DNA of 64,000 nt, taken from NCBI GenBank assembly GCA_028023455.1, contig JAQFVV010000030.1:4794501-4858500 (forward strand). The letters run 5' to 3'. This document shows positions 46,412-56,879 of the stretch, piece after piece (position 1 is the stretch's first letter; each line of letters begins with the position of its first letter). This DNA comes from Epiperipatus broadwayi. Lineage: Eukaryota > Onychophora > Udeonychophora > Euonychophora > Peripatidae. The notes below the pieces were generated by a model. The model saw only the letters and a program-made list of their open reading frames with translations, did no database searches and was not told where the DNA came from. A program made the position numbers and the translations under genes.

Positions 46412-47255
46412 GTATCTATATGACTATAGGATATTGGTGGCTATGGTTATTAAAGAACCAAAGACACCAAAATGTATAGATACTGAACTGAGTTCAGATC
46501 TATATGACTATATAAACTGATGAGCTTGGATTGAAAATATTTTCAATTTAAGTCTCGTAGTTTTATAGTTAAGTAGAGATAAAAGTTGGTTGCTGGAGGG
46601 TTACATTAGATCCTAAAATTTAACTGCAGTGCCCTCAGATGCAAGGCTCCTCACTGATGAAGGCCACAACCTAGAAACTAGTCTGGGGCTATTGGATAAG
46701 TAGGTATTAGATGGGGAATTTTATGTACAAGCCTTCTGGCATCCATTGATTACTCTGTCTTGCATTGAGTGGCAATATGTATAGAGAGTTTTGCCTGTTT
46801 TAATAACAGTTAAGAACAAGCATAAAAAAGTGACTGTGATGTTTATTGGCTTAAAACCAATCCTACCTAATAGGATAGTGGTGGTTATTGTTATTAAAGA
46901 ACCAAAGACACCAAAATGTATAGGTACTGAACTGAGTTCAGATCTATATGACTATATAAGCTGATGAGCTTGAATTGAAAATATTAGTGTTTTCAATTTC
47001 AGTCTCATAGTTTTGTAGTTAAGTAGAGATAAAAGGTCACTGCTGGAGGGTTGCATTAGATCCTAAGATCTAGCTGTGGTGCTCTCAGATCCAAGGTTCC
47101 TAAACTGATGAAGGCCACAAGCCAGAAACTAAATTGGGGATACTGTATGAGTAGGCACTAGATGGGGATTTTATGCACAAGCCTTCTAGCATCCATTGAT
47201 TCTCTGGCTTGCACTGAGTGGCAATACGTATAGAGAGTTTTGCCTGTTTTAATAT
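46412..47255. mobile_element. Head-to-tail dimer of family A, 444-bp unit (A8)
   Basis: GAACCAAAGACACCAAAATG occurs at 46455 and 46899, exactly 444 bp apart, and the whole intervening unit is repeated. Unit order: the ACCAAAG segment, TTCAGATCTATATGACTATA, the CACTGATGAAGGCCACAA box, GGCATCCATTGATT, GAGTTTTGCCTGTTTTAATA, a GTGATGTTTATTGG end and CAATCCTACC at the join. This shows the family can exist as tandem monomers, not only as palindromes. Confidence 0.8.
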
Positions 47256-47610
47256 AAGTAAAATACATAGAATCCTTCAATAATAAAAGCAAATCTTTAA
47301 TAACTTTAATTTTATTCTTTGACAAAGATCCATGTTTAATCAACACAGACATAAGAACATCAATACTCCTTAATCTACTAACTGATTGATACATATTCTT
47401 AATATCCAAACTATCAAATACCCAATTACTTTCCATCTTAAAATTATTTATCCCATCAAAAGCCATGGATCTAGAAATACCCTCTACAACACTACCTGTA
47501 AAATAAATCTTAAAGGGAAACCATTTTTGTGAGTCTTATTTAGATTTTATTTTCTTGGCTGTCAGTTGAGTTGTGAATTTTGTGTAATTTTGAGTAAATC
47601 ATATATAATT
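47256..47610 (-). pseudogene. PLE RT fragment with inverted 3' part
   Basis: The minus-strand frame at 47158-47466 encodes FDSLDIKNMYQSVSRLRSID, motif A of a Penelope-type RT. The part below about 47256 belongs to family A. Beyond 47510 the plus strand carries the lineage 1 3' tail (GAAACCATTTTTGTGAG, TTTCTTGGCTGTCAGTTGAG), in opposite direction to the RT. The fragment is therefore another inverted junction. Confidence 0.6.
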
Positions 47611-47679
47611 TGGTAATTTAAAAAAAAAAAAGAAACTCATAAAAAAGAAACGTAATTTATAAAATTACATATAAATTAA

Positions 47680-48080
47680 TACATTGTACAGGCTTAAAAC
47701 TGCATTTATATATGTAATATATGCGGGGTTCAAACTCAGACTTTCACATGACCCACTATTCTCAGTGCCATCTCATATTGCTGACCCATCTGATCACACA
47801 TATGTTGAAAAGATAAGTAATCACCAGTACACGTATTTCATGCTAAAACAGCACTCATCAGTTGATCCAGATTACGATTTCCACACATATAGAAAATCAG
47901 CGCTCAGCTTTATATTAAGATAGCCAATCTTCATACTTTAATGGACAGGCTTCAAACCATTCCAACACACAACTCTTCAGCCTTCCATTTCATTGAAAAT
48001 CTGATCCATCATGGATCGTTCAAAGCCCTTGTTAATGCCAAGGTTGTCATCCTACCCATGAACTGCTCTAATATTACTAT
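47680..48080. mobile_element. Family B copy
   Basis: GGGTTCAAACTCAGACTTTCA at 47727 and CACTCATCAGTTGATCC at 47847, followed by the family 3' part to about 48060. The 79- and 86-aa frames across it are chance. Confidence 0.65.
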
Positions 48081-48541
48081 TTGTTGTATATATACGATTA
48101 TTCCCCTTGTAAATTATTATTTTTTCAAAGATTTCAAAAAAGAAATTTTCAAATGCCATAAATGTCAGGTAAAAATAAACTTTGTAAATGTCTTTTTTTA
48201 AAATAAAAAAAAAAGACCAACTTTTTCTTACCTGTACAACTTAATTCAACTTCAAGTCAATTAAGCTTAATAAATTGTTGATATAATTTGAGCAAATAAC
48301 CATATATTATTGCAGAGACTATAAATAGTCAAAATAAGAGTCATAGATCACATGACTCTATACTCTTAAGCTTGTAAGTTATAAACAATGAGGATTGCCA
48401 ATTCCTCAACAAGCTTTGTGATAAATGCTTAGCTAGAGAAAGCATTTAAAATATGTCAGGACCCCCCCCAAAACTCTGTCCATGGTTTCGTGCTCTGTCA
48501 CTCCTCAGAGAGAAGTTGTAAATATAATTGTTTTAAAATGC
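48081..48541. other. Spacer, nothing firm
   Basis: AT-rich DNA with a C8 run near 48463. No feature assigned. Confidence 0.4.
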
Positions 48542-48555
48542 AATAATTCATTTTC

Positions 48556-48661
48556 GTCAAGCGTTGTTAGCCAAGAGGTCATCACAGCCGCTTTGCAAGC
48601 AAGTAGTTGGTTGCAGACGGTTGCGGGTTTGCATCCCGGCCGATGCTATGACATATGGAAA
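48556..48661 (+). mobile_element. Family D tRNA-like mini-retroposon (D3)
   Basis: GTCAAGCGTTGTTAGCCAAG (A-box side), GCGGGTTTGCATCCCGGCC (B-box side), CGATGCTATGACATATGG and A run. Flanked by perfect 14-bp duplications AATAATTCATTTTC (48542-48555 and 48662-48675). Confidence 0.88.
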
Positions 48662-48799
48662 AATAATTCATTTTCATTTCAAATCGTTTACGACCAAACT
48701 TTTTTTATGAATTAACTGCTCGGTAGCTGATTTCCATAAATTATAGCCTTTATCATCAGCAAAATCTTTGTTAATTAAGAGAGTTGCTGTTATTTCAGT

Positions 48800-50340
48800 T
48801 TTGAACTGTAAATAAATAGCCCAATCAACATTTCCAGACCTTATTTATCCACTGTAGAACACTTCTCCAAATTTAGTCTAGTTTCACTGATCATAACCTT
48901 TATTACATAGATCTCATCAGCAAACTTCTTTATTTCATCCATGGTCTCTTTCTATGTGTTTTACAATTTCTTGAGATTCAATTTAAAACTCAATTTATTA
49001 TCAATTCTTCAAGATATATCCACTTCAGCTCCATTTCTGTCTCTTAATATTTTCAGTGATAAGTCAATGCTTAATTTCTGATGCCTATATTTAGTTTTCA
49101 ATCTCTTCTTGTATTCTCAACATACATCTTTCCATATTACATTGAGTGGTCCGAAATCTTTATATTACTCTTCTGTTTAATGTCCAAGTTTCAGATTTCT
49201 TTAATAAGAATGGTAAAATATATCTATTAAAAATCTTATTTTCAAACACATGCTAAATTACTTTTACCAAAAACAATTGATCCAAGTTCAATTCTATGTT
49301 CAATTTCTTCCATTATACTTTTATCTGTATTGATAATCTGACCAAGTTATTTGTTCTTGTTACCTTTTTCAAATTAAAGATCATCAATCTTTATTTACTT
49401 TTGAGAAAATCCATTGCATATTACCTTAGTCGTTTTAGCATTTGTCTTTAGTCCTACTTTCTTACTTTCATCTGATAACTCTTGCAACATTGCCTAAAAC
49501 TCTGAAGCATTATTATCTGCTAAATTTAAATGATTTAAATAATATCCTTTTACTTTTATTCTCTTAACTACACATTTTAATCCACAAAATACTTCTCGTA
49601 AAACTGCTGGGAAAATGTTGGATATATGGAATCACTCATCTTATTATTACTACATAATCTATTCACTGCTGATACATATTGATAAATATTATTTAGAATA
49701 TGACAATATCCCAGGTCTATATCTTGAAGATTAAAAGCTTTAATTATTGTAGAAATGCTTATAGAATCATATGGCTTATCATAATCTGCAAATCTAAAGC
49801 ATAATGACAACTCATATTCATCAGTTCTTCAAGAAATATAATAACTACTCTTTCTTATTGCATTGCCAAATGTATACTATATAATACTAAACTGTCCAAG
49901 CACTTTACTACTGTTACACAATGCTTTATCCACCACCCTTTCTTACAGTTTATAGTTTCGATTGCCGCAGCAATCTTCTTCAGAACTTACAGTTGAGATT
50001 AGGAGATATAAAGTTCTGAAGAAGATTGCTGGGGCAATTGAAACTGTAAACTGTAAGAAAGGGTGGTAAATAAAGCATTGTGTAACAGTAGTAAAGTGCT
50101 TGGACAGTTTAATATTATATGGTATACATCTGTTCTGTTTGTAATTTTTCTCAATACTTGGATATAATCTACTGTGGTAAAAGCACTTTTAAATTCAGCT
50201 TGGTTTTTTTTTTTGTTTGGTTTGAATCTTAAGTTTACTATAGACAAGTTGTAATTATCTTTGTAAATATATTGTATAGAACAGAGATGAATAATGGGTA
50301 TGTAATTTTTAATGTTTTTCTTATCTTTTTTAAACATCAA
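48800..50340 (-). pseudogene. RTE LINE copy R4, strongly decayed
   Basis: Minus-strand broken frames match R2 from the C-terminus (48850-49250) through the motif A region (49577-49830, with FRFADYDKPYDSIS) to QVLRKITNRTD near 50140 and upstream RT text to 50340. A family E hairpin is inserted at 49829-50126 between RTD and the following residues. RT motif A is altered and many stops are present. Confidence 0.7.
49829..50126. mobile_element. Family E palindrome (PLE-tail hairpin, E2) inside R4
   Basis: 298 bp. Arms include GTTCTGAAGAAGATTGCTGG, GAAACTGTAAACTGTAAGAA and ACAGTAGTAAAGTGCTTGG with their complements. Flanks CATCAGTTCT (49819-49828) and CATCTGTTCT (50127-50136) match at 9 of 10. 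Confidence 0.85.
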
Positions 50341-50679
50341 TGTAACTAATTATTCTAATCAACTGATACATCTTGATTAATCAACATCTGTGCATTTTCA
50401 GCCATTATTTTTTTAATTCATTCCTAAATGTCCTGGTTTGTATCACTGGGGGTAAGCATACTCCAGGTTGGGAATTACTGACTTAAAAAAATGGTATTAT
50501 TTTAATATGCCTACTGTAGGTCAAAGCTTCTCCGTACCTTCCATTTCATTGCATTCTGTTAATGAATAAAAAAAATGTAAAGAATTGAAATGTCATTAGT
50601 GTGTGTGCTTAAATAAATATAATTCGACATCATTGTTAGTGTGTCATATTCTAGTTCTAGGGGGGGGGGACACACAAAT

Positions 50680-51035
50680 ATAATATATAGGGTATATGAG
50701 CACAGACTTTCAAACGACTGACCACTCTCCACTCCATCTCATAACACTGATACACTTCAACACATATATGTCAAAAAGATAAATAATCACCAATATACAT
50801 ATTTCATGCTAAACCAGCAATCGTCAGTTGGTCCAGATTATCATCTCCACACATACATGCAATAAGTGCTCAGATATATATTAAGATAGCCAATCTTCAT
50901 ACTTTAATGGACAGGCTTCAATCCACTCCACACTCCAACTCTTCAACCGTCCATCCAATTGAAAGGCCACCCTGAGGCCGAGATTCTCATCACACCCATG
51001 TTGACCTAAAGTCAATCTGACCCCTCATGTACAGG
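50680..51035. mobile_element. Family B copy
   Basis: Same order as the copy at 24551: TATAGGGTATATGAGCACAG, CGTCAGTTGGTCCAGATTAT and CACCCATGTTGACC. A G9 run precedes it. Confidence 0.7.
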
Positions 51036-51040
51036 GTAAA

Positions 51041-51640
51041 AAAGTTTAAGATGGGTTGCCCAATTATCAATGATACTGTTTATGATTTTTGTGTGCTTGG
51101 TATATTTTATAGCTCTGAAATCATAAGCATTAAAATTTAAAAAAAAGGTAATAAAAGTTGCTAGGAAATAAGTGCATAATAAATGGTCTATTTAATTATA
51201 TATATTGATCAATAAATATCATAATACTTTGATATTTCACTAATTTGATACAATATTTTTACACTGCAGTAATCTAGTCATATTTGAGTATTGGATTAAA
51301 AGGCTTCTTACTTTAATTTAGTTTTAAAATAAAATTTATTGATACATTATTTCTATGTTTGATACAATAAGATGATCCTTATGTAGCAATAGTTATAAAT
51401 TTCTTATAGCATTAAGAGCAATCAAAATAAATGTGTTGCACACAGTTTCAATTGTGACAAGGACATTAACTACGATATATCCATTAAATGTATTTTTTTT
51501 ATGCAAAGAAAATTTCCTTTTATAATAAAAATAAGAATTATATAATAGAATTATAAAGTCTGATATTAAATGGATATTTAAAAAGAATTGTGAAAAAAAG
51601 TTGGATAATAAAAAAAGTAACGGAGAAAAAAGTGTTATCA
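51041..51640. repeat. RTE 3' UTR-like sequence and repeat G
   Basis: 51041-51230 matches the 3' UTR at 28540-28780 (TATATTTTATAGCTCT, GCATTAAA, TTGCTAGGAA.TAAGTGCATAA). 51240-51640 matches repeat G at 29961-30125 and 30520-30620. Short frames here are not supported. Confidence 0.6.
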
Positions 51641-53560
51641 TAATCAATCTTTATTTTCATATTTTGAGAAAATCCATTGAACATTACTTTAGTCTTTTTA
51701 ACATTTATCTTTAGTCCTACTTTCATCTGATAATTCCTGCAACATTTCCTGTAGCTCTAAAACATTATTTGAAAAAACAACTACATCAACTGCAAAATCT
51801 AAATGACTTAAATAATCTCCATTTTCTTTCACTCCTTTAGCTTCCCATTTTAATACACAAAATACGACTTACAGCAATGCTATAAAAAGTTTTGGAGATA
51901 TGGAGTCACTCTGTCTTACACCCTTCTCAATGTTGTCTTTCCTAGCATCATTATGTAATCTAATTGTTGTTGTTGCATTTTTATAAATGTTCTTTAAAAT
52001 ATAACAAATTCTGGATCTATACCTTTATGATCCAATGCTTTAATCACTGAAGAAATGTTTATAGAATCAAATGCCTTTTGATAATCTACAAATCCAAAGC
52101 ATAAAGGCAACTCATATTCATTTGTCCTTTCTATAGCTTCTCTCAATACCCAGATATGATCTATTGTACTAAAACCACTTTTAAATCCAGCTTGTTCTCT
52201 TGGTTGGTGGAAATCCAATGTTCTCTGTAGACAAGTTGTAATTACCTTGGTAAAAATTTTGTATAAAACTGATAAAAGGCTAATAAGTCTGTAATTTCTA
52301 GTATCTTCTTTATGACCTTTTTTAAATATTAATACCATTCTTTCAATCATCTGGTACACCTTCATCATTTAGATATTTGGTAAATAATTTTGCTAAAAAA
52401 AATTCTATTTCTTCATCTGCTTCTTTTAATATATCAATTATAATTCCATCATTATCTGGAGCCTTTACATTCTTTGTAAGTTTAATTGCATGTCTCACTT
52501 CTTAATTTAAAATTCTGGGCAATTTGGAAGATAAAAAGATATAGGGGGTATTTGTTCTTTATTACTATATAATTCTTGTTAGTTCTACTTATTTTATGAT
52601 ATCTCTTTTTAGTAATAATTCCATCTTTTTTTCTTATTGCAGATATAAATTTCCTATCCATATCAAAATGTTGTTTTACACTACTGAAACTTTTATTCTC
52701 TTATACAGCTTTCCTTTTAGTTCACAGTTATACTTTCTTATATCATTTTCAATTCTTTTCGACACCATTTTACAAAATTTGAGATATTCAATTCTTTTTA
52801 ATGCATCATTTTTGTATATCTTCATATTCCTTCTTTTCTTCATAAATTCTCTAGTCTTGGTAGAAATTTTATTGGTCAATTGCTGCTTTTTTCTACCAGT
52901 TATCTTTGTTGCAGTTTTTAAAAGTGTATCAGTTATTTTCTTATTAATTTCATTCAAATCTGAATCATATTCAAAATCTACTAGTACTTGAAACCGATTT
53001 GTAAATTCTAATTTAAAATTCATTAGAATGTTTCTGAAGATTAGAAATATCAACTGTAAATATTGTTTTTCTTAATAATTTTTGTCTCTCTAGTTTTGCA
53101 TTAACATGTATCTTACTAATTGATGATCATTTCCTATGTTAAATTTATTAAGAACATTACCATCTTGAAATATATATTTTCTGTTAAACTATAATCCAAT
53201 TCTGCTATATCTTCATTTGGATGCTTCCGTGTCCATTTCCTTTTAACATTTTTTTTCAAAAAAAGAATTCATAATATAAAGTTTTTCTTTTTCTGCAAAC
53301 TCCACAAGTCTATGTCCTCTCTCATTTCTATTACCATAACCAAAATTACCTATAGCACTTTCGTCTTTCATTTGTTTACCAATTCTAGCGTTAAAGTCTC
53401 CCATAACAATTTTAAAATGCTGTGTATTATTAATAGTCTATTAATTTTTTTATAAAAGTATTTTATTCATCTTCATTTTTGGGGGCAATATTTTACTTTT
53501 CTAATTATGTTTTTCATTTTTTAAAATTCCCTTTATTCTATTTTATATATCTCTGCTTGC
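51641..53560 (-). pseudogene. RTE-type LINE copy R5, endonuclease to RT (longest)
   Basis: Read from 53560 down: the AP-type endonuclease C-terminal half, with APKNEDE and then GDFNARIGKQ at 53404-53375 and GNRNERGHRLVEFAEKEKLY, standard motifs of the EEP nuclease that nicks the target. The helical linker at 52676-53053 is open for 125 codons (NKKITDTLLKTATKITGRKK). RT follows at 51994-52368 with YRLISLLSVLYKIFTKVITT, QAGFKSGFSTIDHIWVLREA and FGFVDYQKAFDS (catalytic aspartate kept). Broken text continues to the FENNASELQEML-like region near 51780, and the copy ends at 51641 inside RT. It lacks the 5' part of the nuclease and the C-terminus. The plus-strand 131-aa frame at 52596-52991 is its shadow. 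Confidence 0.85.
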
Positions 53561-53863
53561 TTTTTATTTATTTTTTAATTATCTAAATTGATTAATTTTT
53601 CTTTTAATTTTTAAAAAGCACTTATCAGCTATTTCTCTAACATTAGCTAGTAAGTTTTATGAACTACTGTTTATCGACTTTTTATAATAATATTTTCTAA
53701 TGATACATTTTAAAATTCTCGTCAATGTTTATATTAAATCTCTGATATTTCTTTACTTAGAAATAGTATAAGATGATAGAACTCTTTTTTTACTGCCAGC
53801 AAAGACTGATTATATAAACACAAAATATACTTTTTGATTATTTGTTTCACCACATAAATTTAT

Positions 53864-54232
53864 AAACATCACATGACCACCACCTCTTATGCTTGTGTAT
53901 AACTGTTGTTAAAACAGGCAAAAGTCACTATACATATTGCCACACACAGCAAGCTAGAGTAATCAATGGATGCCAGAAGGCTTGTGCATAAAATCCCCAT
54001 CTAGTGCATACTCATCCAATATCCCCGACTAGTTTCTGACTCCACACACAGGAAGCTAGAGTAATCAATGGATGCCAGAAGGCTTGTGCATAAAATCCCC
54101 ATCTAGTGCCTACTCATCCTAGTCGGGGATATTGGATGAGTAGGCACTAGATGGGGATTTTATGCACAAGCCTTCTGGCATCCATTGATTACTCTAGCTT
54201 GCTGTGTGTGGCAATACATATAGTGACTTTTG
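53864..54232. mobile_element. Family A palindromic retroposon (A9)
   Basis: 369 bp between perfect 13-bp duplications CACATAAATTTAT (53851-53863 and 54233-54245). It contains the inverted arms and a partial extra repeat of GAAGCTAGAGTAATCAATGG (54048). No protein. Confidence 0.92.
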
Positions 54233-54245
54233 CACATAAATTTAT

Positions 54246-55426
54246 CATAATAATGAGCTAAAAGATTTTCTCTTTATAATGCTGCTTCTTCAATTAAAAC
54301 AAAAAGGGGTAAAAATCCATTTCTCTTTAATTAGTAACAATTTCTTTTACAGTTATTCCATTAAAAACTTTTACTATTATTTATCAATTCCAGAATTCAA
54401 TATGAATGGCATTCAAAAGTCAATTCAAAGTTCTAGAAAGCAACTGTTGATTTATATAGTGTAATGTAGAAGTTAAAATGACTGATTGAATTTTGACCAT
54501 AATATTTTGCTGCCTTTATCCATGATATGATTTACTGTTGTTGATAATCTAATGTTGTGATCATCTGGAGAGAGAATTTATATCTGAAAAGAGAGCTAAG
54601 GAGCTACTCTTTTAAATAGGAATAACTTTAGGGACATTTAATTCCCTAAACTAGGAAAAATGGAACTAAAACGGGGCACCAGTAACAGTCAACTGGAGTC
54701 CTTGCCTCCCTCTAGTGGACTACAACTTTTATTATTATTAGATATAACTTTAACATTTTTTTGTGTTTTAGCAATTATTAAACATTCTGCCATTATTTCA
54801 CTTAACATTCATTCTATCACATCAACATGTCATAAAAATAATCAGCTTTTAGCAGCGACATTTTAACTGATATCTCTACTACAGGGTAGTCTATGTAAAA
54901 TTAACTAATTTATCAGATTACAATTCAAAACAGATTCTTAGAATAGAATTTCGCTACCGGCCTTCATCAATGCTATTTGTATGTACTTCAGTCCAGAATC
55001 TAAATTATATATATATATTGTAATATCAAACTAATGATTTTAAAAAAAAAACATTATAAGATTTTTAAACTCAATCATATTTCCAATACTGATTTATGGA
55101 TTATATATTTTAATATTATTCATATGTTAAATTCTGATACTATTAACTATTTTTAAAATTAAACAAAGCATATAGTTTTTGTTTACCACTACTCCTAGGA
55201 ATCCATTGATTACTTATGCTTACAAAAGTGAGTCTCAATTAGAGTGTTCTGAGATAGATGTCTAGCAGAAAATTCAATTTAAATGCAAGCTAAGCAGAGG
55301 TTATGTTACTTTTGATATATATTATTCTTTTTAAAAAGATCCAAGATGTTTTCATTAAATTTATAAGATCACTAAAATATATTCTATATTTTTAGCTTAC
55401 AATATTAATATCATTTATTACTATTT
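54246..55426. other. Nothing recognised
   Basis: AT-rich DNA. The frames at 54279-54464 and 54660-54866 show no known motif. Confidence 0.4.
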
Positions 55427-55512
55427 ACAATACTTTTTTACAACCCACTATTGACGGTTTTGATTGTCCCAGCAATTGAAACCATCAATAGTGGGTTGTA
55501 AAAAAGCATTGT
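55427..55512. repeat. Short PLE-tail hairpin (E3)
   Basis: CAATACTTTTTTACAACCCA pairs with TGGGTTGTAAAAAAGCATTG around a TCCCAG loop. The arms contain GACGGTTTTGATTG and CAATTGAAACCATC, the tail motif of family E. Confidence 0.8.
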
Positions 55513-55583
55513 AAAAAGTAATGAAAAACATAGATGATATTAAAATTATATAGATTTGGCAATGCAATAAGAAAGATAAAGTT

Positions 55584-55943
55584 AATACAGATCACATGAC
55601 TACCTCCTCTTATGCTTGTGCATAACTGTTGTGAAAACAGGCAAAACTCACTATATATATTGCCACACAGCAAGCTAGAGTAATCAGATGCCAGAAGGCT
55701 TGTGCATAAAATCCCCATCTAGTGCCTACTCATCCAATATCTCCAGACTAGTTTCTGGCTTATGGCCTTTGTCAGTGAGGAGCCTTGGATCTAGATCTGA
55801 CGAAAGCTATAAGCCAGAAACTAGTCTGGGGATATTGGATGAGTAGGCACTAGTTGGGGATTTTATGCACAAGCCTTCTGGCATCCATTGATTACTCTAG
55901 CTTGCTGTGTGTGGCAATATATATAGTGAGTTTTGCCTGTTTT
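55584..55943. mobile_element. Family A palindromic retroposon (A10)
   Basis: 360 bp between perfect 12-bp duplications AAAGATAAAGTT (55572-55583 and 55944-55955). Both arms are well preserved, centre near 55795. Confidence 0.92.
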
Positions 55944-55955
55944 AAAGATAAAGTT

Positions 55956-56479
55956 CTTAGCTTACATTACTAAACTTTCCATGATAATGTTAACTGTTAG
56001 ATGCAGAAGCTCAATTCTATGTCGACTTTTTTGCCTTTTTGTGTTGCTTCTTCTTATGGCTCTAAATTTAGAGAAACATTTGGTCATAAAAAAAATTGAT
56101 TAATGAGCAGTCCTGATCAGCCAATTACATTCACAGATTGTGACAATGTTAGTCATTCAATGTCTTAAATGATGATAGAAACAAGATTAGGTAAATAAGT
56201 ACAGCTCTTCTATAATTTCCATTTTCATATAGAGATTTGCTCTTAAGAAGATATGGGAAAAATTCTAAAATCGTCAAATTTGATTACTTTACAAATAAAT
56301 AAATGAAATGGTAAGTCAATTTAACTTATAAATATGGTCTTATATCTAATGTCTATAACTTAGGGTTTGAATCCAGTCACCTGAACTATGAAATTTTTTT
56401 TAGATCACAATCAAGTTCAGGATTTTTTTTTCAGGTTACAGATTTACAGTTATCCTAACTAGTCTTTGTAACAATATTA
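55956..56479. other. Nothing recognised
   Basis: AT-rich DNA without supported features. Confidence 0.4.
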
Positions 56480-56745
56480 ATCAAACTTGGAACCTTGAAT
56501 TTAAAGCAATGCTCTAACTAACTGGGCTATTTGACATTAAGTTCATAAATGTTGAATTAGCTGGTTAGAGGATTGCCTTAAATAAACAAAAGTCCCAGGT
56601 TTGAATCTCTTACTAGTACTGCCACTGATTAAACTAGAACATCTGAAGAAAGGAGAATAATTCATTTGAAATATTGTGTTATATACTAATCTGTATGCTA
56701 TTAGTAACAGTTGAATGCATTTGAAAAGTTTAAAGAAAGTTTGAA
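56480..56745 (+). mobile_element. SINE family C with inverted head (C2)
   Basis: TAGCTGGTTAGAGGATTGCC at 56557 (A box), CAGGTTTGAATCTC near 56605 (B box), then the tail CATCTGAAGAAAGGAGAATA and ATTTGAAATATTG. The inverse of the head, GCTCTAACTAACTGGGCTA, lies just upstream at about 56510. Confidence 0.75.
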
Positions 56746-56879
56746 TTGTTTAAAAAACATTTAACAATTCATATAAGATGATACAACACTAGCAACACAA
56801 ACTTTCAAACAAATAAAATGATTAATATTGATAAGGGTTTACAACACAATAATTCCATATTTTCAAAAAATTTTACAGT

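Noticed and set aside
52596-52991. 131-aa plus-strand hydrophobic frame
   Set aside because: Shadow of the minus-strand RTE linker at 52676-53053; hydrophobic only because the sense strand is lysine- and asparagine-rich.
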